64,000 nt of DNA, from the NCBI GenBank assembly GCA_021802545.1, contig JAJZRS010000014.1, positions 1-64,000 of the forward strand, read 5' to 3'. The DNA is from Pseudomonadota bacterium. Its GTDB lineage: Bacteria > Pseudomonadota > Gammaproteobacteria > Burkholderiales > JABEVD01. Below, piece after piece: positions 47,904 through 55,748 of the stretch (the stretch's first letter is position 1; the number at the start of each line of letters is the position of its first letter). Both the position numbers and the translations under genes were made by a program. Below the pieces are notes generated by a model. It was not told where the DNA came from and searched no databases. It saw only the letters and a program-made list of their open reading frames with translations.

Positions 47904-49031
47904 TCAAAGCATGGCCTTGAGGGCATTCCACCAGTGGGTCAGCCACCCCGCCTTTTCCACAGGGGTCAATGCGACCAGCGGCGCTTGAACGATTTCGCGG
48001 TTTCCGTCGCCCAATGTCAGCTTGCCGACGATCTGGCCCTTCTGCAATGGGAGGGGAGCGTTCTTCTGGAGGTCCATGACGGGCTTCAGCCCGGCATAGC
48101 CGCCCCTGGGCACGGTCACCCAGACGTCTTTTGCAGGGCCAACCGGGATTTGCGCAGGGTTTGCCGCAAAATCCTTCATCCGTCCGATTTCCTGCCCTGC
48201 GCTGTAGGCCTTGTGCGTCTCGAAAAAGCGATAGCCGTAATCCAGCAGCGCTTCGGCCGCCTTCGCGCTCGCTTCCCGCGTCGAAGAGCCGAGCACGACT
48301 GCGATCAGCCTGTGTCCGTCGCGCACTGCCGTGGCGTCCAGGCAGAAACCGGCCTCGTCGGTATGCCCTGTTTTCATTCCAGTCACGGTCGCATCGCTGA
48401 ACACCAGCGGGTTCCAGTTCTTTTGGGTGATGCGGTTGTAGGTGAAGGTTTTTTCTCCGAAATAGTGCAGGTACTGGGGATAGCTTCCGATGATGGCTTC
48501 GGTCAAAAGGCCGATATCCCTTGCACTGGTCAGATGATCGGGAGAAGGCAGTCCGTTCACGTCGACGAAATGCGTTTCCGTCATGCCGAGCTTCTGCGCC
48601 GTGGCATTCATCATCTGCACGAAGCTTGTCGCATTGCCTGCAATGGCCTCAGCGATCGCGATCGCTGCATCGTTTCCCGATACCACCACCATGCCCTGCA
48701 GCGCTTCTTCAACCGTGACCGGCAGTCCTGGCTGAAGAAACATGGTCGAGCCGCCGGCCTTCCATGCTGCCACGCTGACATTCAGGTTCTGGTCGAGCTT
48801 GAGGCTGCCGCTCGATAAAGCCTGGAAGGCGAGATAGGCCGTCATCAGCTTCGTCAGGCTTGCAGGCGGAACACGTTTGTCGGCATCGTGCGCTGCCAGC
48901 AGCTGTCCCGATGCGGGGTCGAATAGCGCGTAATTGCGCGCGTCAACCATTGGTGCGCCCGGGACGGGCAGGGGGTCGGCGAGCGCATTGAGCGCAACGA
49001 AGAGCATTGCGCCGGGGATGAGTCGTTTCAT
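47904..49031 (-). CDS. dacC: D-alanyl-D-alanine carboxypeptidase (PBP5/6-like)
   Basis: 375 aa. Signal peptide (GAMLFVALNALADPLP), then penicillin-binding motifs SLTKLM (SxxK), SGN in VVSGNDAAIAIA, and KTGH. The C-terminal PBP5-like beta domain and amphipathic anchor (VEKAGWLTHWWNALKAML) are present. Trims the peptidoglycan stem terminal D-Ala. It could equally be named dacA. Confidence 0.92.
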   Translation of the reverse strand: MKRLIPGAMLFVALNALADPLPVPGAPMVDARNYALFDPASGQLLAAHDADKRVPPASLTKLMTAYLAFQALSSGSLKLDQNLNVSVAAWKAGGSTMFLQPGLPVTVEEALQGMVVVSGNDAAIAIAEAIAGNATSFVQMMNATAQKLGMTETHFVDVNGLPSPDHLTSARDIGLLTEAIIGSYPQYLHYFGEKTFTYNRITQKNWNPLVFSDATVTGMKTGHTDEAGFCLDATAVRDGHRLIAVVLGSSTREASAKAAEALLDYGYRFFETHKAYSAGQEIGRMKDFAANPAQIPVGPAKDVWVTVPRGGYAGLKPVMDLQKNAPLPLQKGQIVGKLTLGDGNREIVQAPLVALTPVEKAGWLTHWWNALKAML

Positions 49032-49076
49032 GGGGTTTCCTATGCAGTCGAGGATCCAGGCAAGTCAGATCGAAGA

Positions 49077-49097
49077 CGGGGGGAGAAGTTCCCCCCG
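49077..49097 (-). terminator. GC hairpin after cysN
   Basis: CGGGGGG (49077-49083), 7-nt loop, CCCCCCG (49091-49097): a perfect all-GC 7-bp stem 29 nt after the cysN stop. No U-run follows on either strand, so it may be an RNA 3' barrier or a weak terminator between cysN and dacC. Confidence 0.5.
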
Positions 49098-49125
49098 ATT
49101 CTGCAATTATACGGAAACCTGAAAT

Positions 49126-50361
49126 TCAGGTCATCATGCCTGCAGCGACCGTGTTGTTGGTCGCCTCGTCGATCAGGATGAAGCTTCCCGTCGCCCGGTT
49201 CTTCGCATAGCTGTCAGAGGCGAGCGCCTGCTGGACCTTGAAGCCGATTTTCGCGATGTCGTTCATGGAAAGTGCATCCTGCCCCGTTTCCTTTTCCAGG
49301 GTGTTGACGTTCACCCTGTAATCGATGCTGCTGAAGGCTATCCTTGCCGTTTTCGTCGCATGCTTGATCAGGTATCTGCGCTGCATGTCTAGCGGCTCGT
49401 CCGCGAGCCAGCAGAGCATCGCCTCGAACTGCTTGTCGAGCTGGGGAAGATTGCCCGCTTTGACGATCATGTCGCCCCGGGAGATGTCGATCTCGTCTTC
49501 GAGCAGCAGGGTGACCGACTGGGGTGCGACGGCTTCGATGAGCGGGCCGTCATAGGTCGATATTTCCCTGATTTTAGTCGTTCTCCCGGAAGGCAGGATC
49601 GCGACTTCGTCTCCGACCATGATGCTGCCCGATTCGATCCGGCCCATGTATCCTCTGAAATCGCCCCATTTGCATACCCACTGCACGGGGAAACGGAAGT
49701 CTTCGGTATTGATGTCGTGGTCGATCTCGATATTCTCGAGTACCGACATCAGCGTTTCTCCTTCGTACCACGGCATGCTGTTTCCGCGCTCGACGACATT
49801 GTCTCCGACCAGCGCCGACATCGGGATGGGAATGATGTTCGCGAGGCCGAGCTTTGCCGCGAAATCGTGAAATTCGGCCATGATGGATTCGAACACTTCC
49901 CTGGAATACCCGACGAGGTCCATCTTGTTGACTGCGACGACGAGATGCGGGATGCCGACCAGGCTGGCGAGATAGGCGTGGCGTTTCGTCTGGGTGAGCA
50001 CTCCGCGTCTTGCGTCGATCAGGATGATGGCGAGATTCGCGGTGGATGCGCCGGTCACCATGTTCCGGGTGTACTGTTCGTGCCCAGGGGTGTCGGCAAT
50101 GATGAATTTCCGCTTGGGGGTCGCGAAATAGCGGTAGGCGACATCGATCGTGATGCCCTGTTCCCGCTCGGCCTGCAGCCCGTCGGTGAGGAGCGAGAGA
50201 TCGATGCCTTCGATGCCGCGGCGTCTCGTGGTGTGCTCGATTGCATTGAGCTGGTCTTCGAAGATCGACTTGGAGTCGTGCAGCAGCCTGCCGATCAGGG
50301 TGCTCTTCCCGTCGTCCACGCTCCCCGAGGTGATGAAGCGCAAGAGTTCGATATGTTCCAT
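49126..50361 (-). CDS. cysN: Sulfate adenylyltransferase subunit 1 (GTPase)
   Basis: 411 aa, without a fused APS kinase. EF-Tu-like GTPase with P-loop GSVDDGKSTLIGRLL, DTPGHEQY and NKMDLVGY. With CysD it makes APS from sulfate and ATP, driven by GTP. Shares one base with cysD. Last gene of the sulfate operon. A little shorter than the E. coli protein. Confidence 0.96.
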   Translation of the reverse strand: MEHIELLRFITSGSVDDGKSTLIGRLLHDSKSIFEDQLNAIEHTTRRRGIEGIDLSLLTDGLQAEREQGITIDVAYRYFATPKRKFIIADTPGHEQYTRNMVTGASTANLAIILIDARRGVLTQTKRHAYLASLVGIPHLVVAVNKMDLVGYSREVFESIMAEFHDFAAKLGLANIIPIPMSALVGDNVVERGNSMPWYEGETLMSVLENIEIDHDINTEDFRFPVQWVCKWGDFRGYMGRIESGSIMVGDEVAILPSGRTTKIREISTYDGPLIEAVAPQSVTLLLEDEIDISRGDMIVKAGNLPQLDKQFEAMLCWLADEPLDMQRRYLIKHATKTARIAFSSIDYRVNVNTLEKETGQDALSMNDIAKIGFKVQQALASDSYAKNRATGSFILIDEATNNTVAAGMMT

Positions 50362-51281
50362 CAGAAATATCCTTCCTTTTTCCTGAGTTCCATGGAAGCT
50401 TCGGAGGTCTGGTCGTCCATCCTGGTTGCTCCCCGTTCGGTGATTCTCGTCACCGCCGTCTCATTGATGATCTCGTCATAGGTGGAGGCGCTCGATTCGA
50501 CAGGGCAGGTGCAGGTCATGTCGCCGACCGTCCTGAAGCGCACCGAGATTTCCTCGACCTTTTCTCCGTCGAGCGGCGCAACGAGATCGGAGACGGGGAC
50601 GAGGCTGTTTCCTCTTCTGATCACCTGTCTCTTGTGGGCGAAATAAATATTCGGGATTTCGAGCTGCTCCCTGGCGATGTACTGCCAGACATCCATTTCC
50701 GTCCAGTTGCTGATGGGAAAGACGCGGATGTTTTCTCCGGGATGAACCCTTGCGTTGTAGAGGTCCCACAATTCCGGTCGCTGGTTCTTGGGATCCCACT
50801 GGCCGAATTCGTCCCTGAAGGAGAAGATGCGCTCCTTGGCCCTCGCCTTTTCCTCGTCCCGCCTGGCACCGCCTATGCAGGCATCGAACCTGTGTTCGGC
50901 GATCGCATCGAGCAGGGTGATTGACTGGAAGGCGTTTCTGCTCTGTCCCGGGTGCTTCAGGATGACGCGCTTTTGCCTGATCGAATCTTCCATGGAGCTC
51001 ACGACCAACCGCTCCCCGAGCTCGAGCGCACGCTTGTTCCTGAAGTAGATCACCTCCGGAAAATTGTGCCCCGTATCGATGTGCAGCAGCGGGAATGGAA
51101 ATTTCGCAGGCCTGAACGCCTTTTCGGCCAGGCGCAAGAGGACGATGGAATCCTTGCCTCCGGAAAAGAGCAAGGCAGGGTTGCTGCATTCTGCGGCAAC
51201 TTCGCGCATGATGTGGATCGCTTCGCTCTCGAGTATGTCGAGGTGGTCGAGCTTTTTGTGGAATGCCTGAAGGTTCCCCAT
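50361..51281 (-). CDS. cysD: Sulfate adenylyltransferase subunit 2
   Basis: 306 aa PP-loop ATP sulfurylase. PP-loop LLFSGGKDSIVLLRL, DTGHNFPEVI, and CIGGARRDEEKARAKERIFSFRD are diagnostic. Works with CysN. One nt after cysH. Confidence 0.97.
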   Translation of the reverse strand: MGNLQAFHKKLDHLDILESEAIHIMREVAAECSNPALLFSGGKDSIVLLRLAEKAFRPAKFPFPLLHIDTGHNFPEVIYFRNKRALELGERLVVSSMEDSIRQKRVILKHPGQSRNAFQSITLLDAIAEHRFDACIGGARRDEEKARAKERIFSFRDEFGQWDPKNQRPELWDLYNARVHPGENIRVFPISNWTEMDVWQYIAREQLEIPNIYFAHKRQVIRRGNSLVPVSDLVAPLDGEKVEEISVRFRTVGDMTCTCPVESSASTYDEIINETAVTRITERGATRMDDQTSEASMELRKKEGYF

Positions 51282-51282
51282 G

Positions 51283-51957
51283 TTATGCCTTTTTCCTGTG
51301 TAGTCCGCATTCTTTGCTTGAGGTGTCTTCCCACCACCAGCGCCCTGCGCGAATGTCCTCGCCTTTTGTGATGGCGCGCGTGCAGGGGGAGCAGCCTATG
51401 CTGGGATATCCCCGGTCGTGCAGTGCATTGTAGGGAACGCCTTGCAATTGGATGTAATTCCATATTTCAGCTTCGCTCCATTCGAGGAGCGGGTTGAACT
51501 TGTAAAGGCCGTTGCCCGAATCAAACTCGGATGCATTGAGGCCGGTCCTGGTTTGCGACTGCTGACGACGCATGCCGGTGATCCACGAGCCATGGCCTTC
51601 GAGCGCTCTTGAGAGCGGCTCGACCTTCCTGATCTCGCAGCAGGAACGCCTCAGCTCGACCGAATCGTAGAAGGCGTTCGGCCCGTGCGTCTCGAGATAG
51701 GCTTCGACCGCCTGCGCCTTCGGGAAATAGACGGAAAGGTCGATCCGGTAGTGCTCCTTCGTCTTTTGCATGAGCGCATAGGTTTCCTCGGGAAGGCGCC
51801 CCGTGTCGATCGTGAAGACCGAGACGGGAATGCCGTGCCTTGCGATCATGTCGGTCAGCACCATGTCCTCCAGGCTGAAACTGCTCGCGAAGCATGCCTT
51901 TGCATGGTTTGCGGCAATGAATTCCAGATCGATGCGCAGTTTTTCGATTTTTTCCAT
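51283..51957 (-). CDS. cysH: APS reductase (assimilatory, [4Fe-4S] type)
   Basis: 224 aa. It reduces adenylylsulfate to sulfite and AMP with thioredoxin. Beside the catalytic Cys near the end (ECGLH), it has the paired Cys of RRSCCEIRK and the CxxC of GCSPCTRA, the four cluster ligands that mark APS reductases rather than PAPS reductases. Consistent with no APS kinase in the operon. Confidence 0.93.
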   Translation of the reverse strand: MEKIEKLRIDLEFIAANHAKACFASSFSLEDMVLTDMIARHGIPVSVFTIDTGRLPEETYALMQKTKEHYRIDLSVYFPKAQAVEAYLETHGPNAFYDSVELRRSCCEIRKVEPLSRALEGHGSWITGMRRQQSQTRTGLNASEFDSGNGLYKFNPLLEWSEAEIWNYIQLQGVPYNALHDRGYPSIGCSPCTRAITKGEDIRAGRWWWEDTSSKECGLHRKKA

Positions 51958-53964
51958 TTAGGCTGCCCTCGGCAATGCTTCTGAAAGATCGAGCTGCCTG
52001 TCGTGCAGCAGGCAGTATTCGGCAGCGTCGTGCGTCCAGGCGTCGAGCGATTTGAACAGGCAGGAGAGCGACTCGGACTCGGCGCCGAGCAGCCTGTTCA
52101 CGATGTCCTCGTACAGATCGCTCAATTCCCCGGGCACCAGGGACTTGAGGCTGTCTGAGATCTCGGGCAGGGTGTCTCCGGAATTGCCGTTGTTGAGGTG
52201 CACGATGCCCTGCCCAATCAGGGTGAGGATGGATTCGGCGCATCTTGCCGCCTCGCCGTACTTGCGCTGCATGAAGAGCGCATCGCGGTGACGGCGCTCG
52301 TGGGCCGCCTCGAAGAAGCTCGATCCGATTCTGACCTGGGACGCGCCGGCGCATTCTCCTCCGCCCAACTGGAGGACCTTGAATTCCCTCGACTCGCCAT
52401 GGTCGTGCAGCACCGAGAGAATTTCCTCAGGCTTGACCTCGACAAGATCCTGCAGCAGTTCGCCGACGAAATCCTGTTCCTGGCTTCTCACCCAGGAATG
52501 GAATGTCCCTTTGCCGTCGTGGGCCGTTTTCAGGCGAGCAATTGCTTCTTCTATCCTCGCTGCGGGAACGGAAGGTCCCTTGATCGCGAGACCGCCTTCT
52601 CCGGTGCCGTCCCCGCCGAGATAGATCTGGTAATGCGGGATCAGCTTTCCGTGAAGACGTCTGCCTTCTCCATAGATGCCGATGTCGCCCGTCTCCGGCT
52701 GGGCGCAGCCGTTGTGGCACCCTGACACCCTGATGCGCAGATCGCTTCTTCCGCCGTCGAGCTTTGTGGCTGCGATCATGCTGGAGGTGATTCCCAGCCT
52801 GCAGGTGGACGTTCCGGGGCAGGCCGTCACGTTGTCGCCCTGCGCGGGAACGTCGAGGCCGATCGCCGACAATGCGTTGCGCAGATCGGGCAAAATGGTT
52901 TTGGGGACGTTCAGAATCATCAGGTTCTGATCCTGTGTCGTGCGCAGGTCCTGCAGGCCGTATCGATTCACGATCGCTGCAAGTTGCCGCAGCTGGATCG
53001 AGGAAATATGGCCGAGAGGGAGCGCAATCGGGAAAACATAAAGCCCTTCCTGTTTCTGCTGTGCGACCGTTCTCGGCGCGCCCTGTCCGCAGGGGAGGCC
53101 TGTTTCTCCTTTCTTCCAGTCAGCTTGCGGATAGGGATGCTTGGCGAGCGCGCTCCTGGTGATATCGAGTTCTTCGCGGTATTTCATGACGAATCCTTCC
53201 TGACCGAAACGTTCGACCAGGAACTTGATCCTGGATTTCGCGCGCTTGGTCCTGTCGGAATAGCGATTGTGCAGCGACACCAGCGCCTCCATCACGATGA
53301 GCAGATCTTTTTCCTCGATGAAGGGTTCGACCACGATGGCTTCGCGCGGCTTGTGGCCGAGGCCGCCCCCTGCGGTCACCCTGAATCCGAATTTACCTTC
53401 CCGGTGCACGGCAGTGACCCCCAGATCGTGGATCATGGACTGGGCGCAATCCGATTCGCATCCGGAGAAGCTGATCTTGAATTTCCTGGGCATCTGCTGA
53501 TTGAGCGGATTCCTCAGAAAATGCATCACCGCGCCTTCGAGATGGGTTGACACGTCGGCGTGCTCTTTGGGGCAGACGCCGGCCATCGGGCAGAGGGTGA
53601 TGTTGCGCACTGTGTTGCCGCACGCTTCGCGCGTGGTGAGATTCGCCGCATCCAGGATGCGCAGGGCGCTGGACGTTTGTTCGAGAGGCACCGAATGCAC
53701 CTGGATGTCCTGGCGGGTCGTGACATGAGCCGTATCCAGCTGAGAGTGCGCGTCGACCACCTCTGCGATGGCCTCGAGCTGGGCAGGATTGATCGAGCCG
53801 CCGGGGATCTTCACGCGCAGCATGTTGATGCCTTCCTGGCGCTGACCGTAGACGCCCTGCTGCAGTCTGATCGCCGTGAAGCGTTCAGCGTCGATTTGCA
53901 GATTGAGGTAGCCTTTGAGGGCTTCCTCGAAGCGATCAATTTCTTCTGAATTGGTCGGGTTCAT
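51958..53964 (-). CDS. Tandem-domain siroheme sulfite (nitrite) reductase
   Basis: 668 aa with two ferredoxin-like/siroheme repeats. The second repeat has the standard ligands C382-x5-C388 (ACPGTSTC) and C416-x3-C420 (GCHNGC). The first also has a full set, C125-x5-C131 (CPMAGVC) and C169-x3-C173 (GCESDC), unlike usual CysI/NirA where the first half has lost them. About 140 residues of unclear C-terminal domain follow. Reduces sulfite to sulfide for cysteine. SD AAGGAAAAGCC; 13 nt after tauE. Confidence 0.9.
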   Translation of the reverse strand: MNPTNSEEIDRFEEALKGYLNLQIDAERFTAIRLQQGVYGQRQEGINMLRVKIPGGSINPAQLEAIAEVVDAHSQLDTAHVTTRQDIQVHSVPLEQTSSALRILDAANLTTREACGNTVRNITLCPMAGVCPKEHADVSTHLEGAVMHFLRNPLNQQMPRKFKISFSGCESDCAQSMIHDLGVTAVHREGKFGFRVTAGGGLGHKPREAIVVEPFIEEKDLLIVMEALVSLHNRYSDRTKRAKSRIKFLVERFGQEGFVMKYREELDITRSALAKHPYPQADWKKGETGLPCGQGAPRTVAQQKQEGLYVFPIALPLGHISSIQLRQLAAIVNRYGLQDLRTTQDQNLMILNVPKTILPDLRNALSAIGLDVPAQGDNVTACPGTSTCRLGITSSMIAATKLDGGRSDLRIRVSGCHNGCAQPETGDIGIYGEGRRLHGKLIPHYQIYLGGDGTGEGGLAIKGPSVPAARIEEAIARLKTAHDGKGTFHSWVRSQEQDFVGELLQDLVEVKPEEILSVLHDHGESREFKVLQLGGGECAGASQVRIGSSFFEAAHERRHRDALFMQRKYGEAARCAESILTLIGQGIVHLNNGNSGDTLPEISDSLKSLVPGELSDLYEDIVNRLLGAESESLSCLFKSLDAWTHDAAEYCLLHDRQLDLSEALPRAA

Positions 53965-53977
53965 GGCTTTTCCTTTG

Positions 53978-54727
53978 TCAAAATATCAATTTGCCGCCAA
54001 CGAGGATCAGCATGCATGCCAGAATTCCTCTCAGCATTTTTTCGGGGATTTTCGATCCGATCCGGCTGCCGAAAAAGATGCCGGGCAGGGAGCCGATCAG
54101 CAGGCTTTCCAGCAAATGGAAGTCGACCGTGCCGATGGACGCATGTCCGATGCCCGCAATCAGGGTCAGCGGCACGGCATGCGCAATGTCAGTTCCGATC
54201 ACCCTGATGGTGGACAGGCGCGGATACAGATAAAAAAGGGCGACCGTGCCCAGCGCGCCGGCACCCACTGATGAGACGGTGACGAGGATGCCGAGCATGG
54301 CGCCCGTGACCACGGTTGCGAGGCGAAGTCTGTTTTCCGGGAGAGGGCTCAAGCGCCTGATCTTTTCCCTGTAGAGGAGCGCAATGGACGTGAGAATGAG
54401 CGCGATGCCCAGTGTGGTCGTGATGACGGAAACCATGGCATACTTGTCCACGGCCTTCAGGAAGGCGACGCCGAGAAGCGAAGCGGGCACGCTGCCCGAA
54501 GCCAAGAGGCCTGCGATCTTCCAGTCGACATGCCCGCTTCTTCCATGCACCCATGCGCCGCCGGCCTTGGTGATCGCGGCATAGAGGAGGTCTGTACCGA
54601 CCGCAACCGGCGCCTGTATTCCGAAGGCGATCACCAGCAGGGGCGTCATCAGGGAGCCGCCGCCGACCCCGGTCATGCCGACGATCGTGCCTATTAGCAG
54701 CCCGGACAGGACGTATCCGAAGTCCAT
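53978..54727 (-). CDS. TauE/SafE-family sulfite/anion exporter
   Basis: About 249 aa, 7-8 TM helices. Two TauE half-repeats are seen: LSGLLIGTIVGMTGVGGGSLMTP and TGAMLGILVTVSSVGAGALGTVA. As first gene of the cys operon it likely moves sulfite or sulfate. Start MDFGYVL has SD GAGG 6 bases upstream and lies after the mapped -10; the track start (54760) lies inside that promoter. Confidence 0.88.
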   Translation of the reverse strand: MDFGYVLSGLLIGTIVGMTGVGGGSLMTPLLVIAFGIQAPVAVGTDLLYAAITKAGGAWVHGRSGHVDWKIAGLLASGSVPASLLGVAFLKAVDKYAMVSVITTTLGIALILTSIALLYREKIRRLSPLPENRLRLATVVTGAMLGILVTVSSVGAGALGTVALFYLYPRLSTIRVIGTDIAHAVPLTLIAGIGHASIGTVDFHLLESLLIGSLPGIFFGSRIGSKIPEKMLRGILACMLILVGGKLIF

Positions 54728-54755
54728 TGTCATCCTCAAAAATTCGAGATGACCC

Positions 54756-54764
54756 ATCATAGCA
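54756..54764 (-). promoter_or_regulatory. Extended -10 promoter of the sulfate operon
   Basis: TGC-TATGAT on the minus strand, an extended -10 that can work with a poor -35 (TTAGTA). Predicted start near 54749, about 20 bases before the tauE start. It lies in the divergent region with cysB. Confidence 0.5.
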
Positions 54765-54805
54765 AGCGCCCTATATATTACTAAATAATTTTGTGTTAGA
54801 GTTTT

Positions 54806-54820
54806 ATTCCAATATGGAAT
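54806..54820. promoter_or_regulatory. Candidate CysB operator
   Basis: ATTCCA-ATA-TGGAAT: perfect 6-bp arms and the T-N11-A pattern of LysR-type regulators. It sits 13 bp before the cysB ATG and in the divergent cysB/sulfate-operon gap, so it may serve autoregulation. CysB sites in E. coli are longer and less symmetric, so this is inference. Confidence 0.5.
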
Positions 54821-54833
54821 TAAGAGGGCGGGA

Positions 54834-55748
54834 ATGAAACTCCAGCAATTGCGCTATCTCTGCGAAATCGTGAAGCAGGAACTGAATGTTTCCAATGCGG
54901 CCGATTCGCTTTATACTTCGCAGCCGGGCATCAGCAAGCAGATCAAGCAGCTCGAGGAAGAGCTTGGCATCGATATTTTCGTGAGAAATGGAAAGCGCCT
55001 CGTTGCCGTCACCGAACCGGGGCTGGCGGTGGTTTCGATCGCGCAGCGGATGCTGCAGGATGCGGAGAATCTGAAGCGGGTCGGAGACGAGTTCGGAAGC
55101 CAGCCTGAGGGCAGCCTCAGTCTGGCCACGACGCATACGCAGGCACGCTACGTGCTGCCCACCGTGGTGAAACGCTTCATTGCATTGTATCCGAAGGTCA
55201 CGCTAAACCTGCATCAGGGCAGCCCGTTGCAGATCGCGGAAATGGTCAGATCGGGCGAGGTCGATATCGGGATCGCCACGGAGGCACTCGAACTGTTCGA
55301 GGATCTGGCGATGCTGCCATGTTACGAATGGAACCGTTGCGTCGTGACGCCGCCCGGACATCCTTTGCTCGAAAAGCAAACGATTCGGATCGAGGACATC
55401 GCGCAATTTCCCATCATCACCTACGACTTTGCTTTCACCGGGCGTTCGAAGATCAACAAGGCGTTCGAGGAGAAAGGGCTGAGTCCGAATGTGGTGCTGA
55501 CCGCGATCGACTCGGACATCATCAAGACCTATGTCGAAATGGGGCTGGGGATAGGGATACTCGCCAAGATGGCTTTCGATCCGCAGCGGGACACGAATCT
55601 TCGGGCGATCGATGCTGCGCATCTGTTCGAGCCCAGCACGACAAGGATAGCGATCAGGAAAAACAGTTATCTGAGAGGATACATGTACGACTTCATTCAC
55701 CTTTTCGCGCCGCACCTGGATCGCGCAAAGGTGAACGAACTACTCTGA
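54834..55748 (+). CDS. cysB: CysB-type LysR regulator
   Basis: 304 aa. MKLQQLRYLCEIVKQELNVSNAAD is the CysB N-terminus; the sensor domain has TTHTQARYVLP and ITYDFAFTGRSKINKAF typical of CysB/Cbl. In relatives it activates sulfate-assimilation genes with N-acetylserine. Transcribed away from the operon it likely controls. Its 3' end overlaps fapA by 9 nt. Confidence 0.93.
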   Translation: MKLQQLRYLCEIVKQELNVSNAADSLYTSQPGISKQIKQLEEELGIDIFVRNGKRLVAVTEPGLAVVSIAQRMLQDAENLKRVGDEFGSQPEGSLSLATTHTQARYVLPTVVKRFIALYPKVTLNLHQGSPLQIAEMVRSGEVDIGIATEALELFEDLAMLPCYEWNRCVVTPPGHPLLEKQTIRIEDIAQFPIITYDFAFTGRSKINKAFEEKGLSPNVVLTAIDSDIIKTYVEMGLGIGILAKMAFDPQRDTNLRAIDAAHLFEPSTTRIAIRKNSYLRGYMYDFIHLFAPHLDRAKVNELL

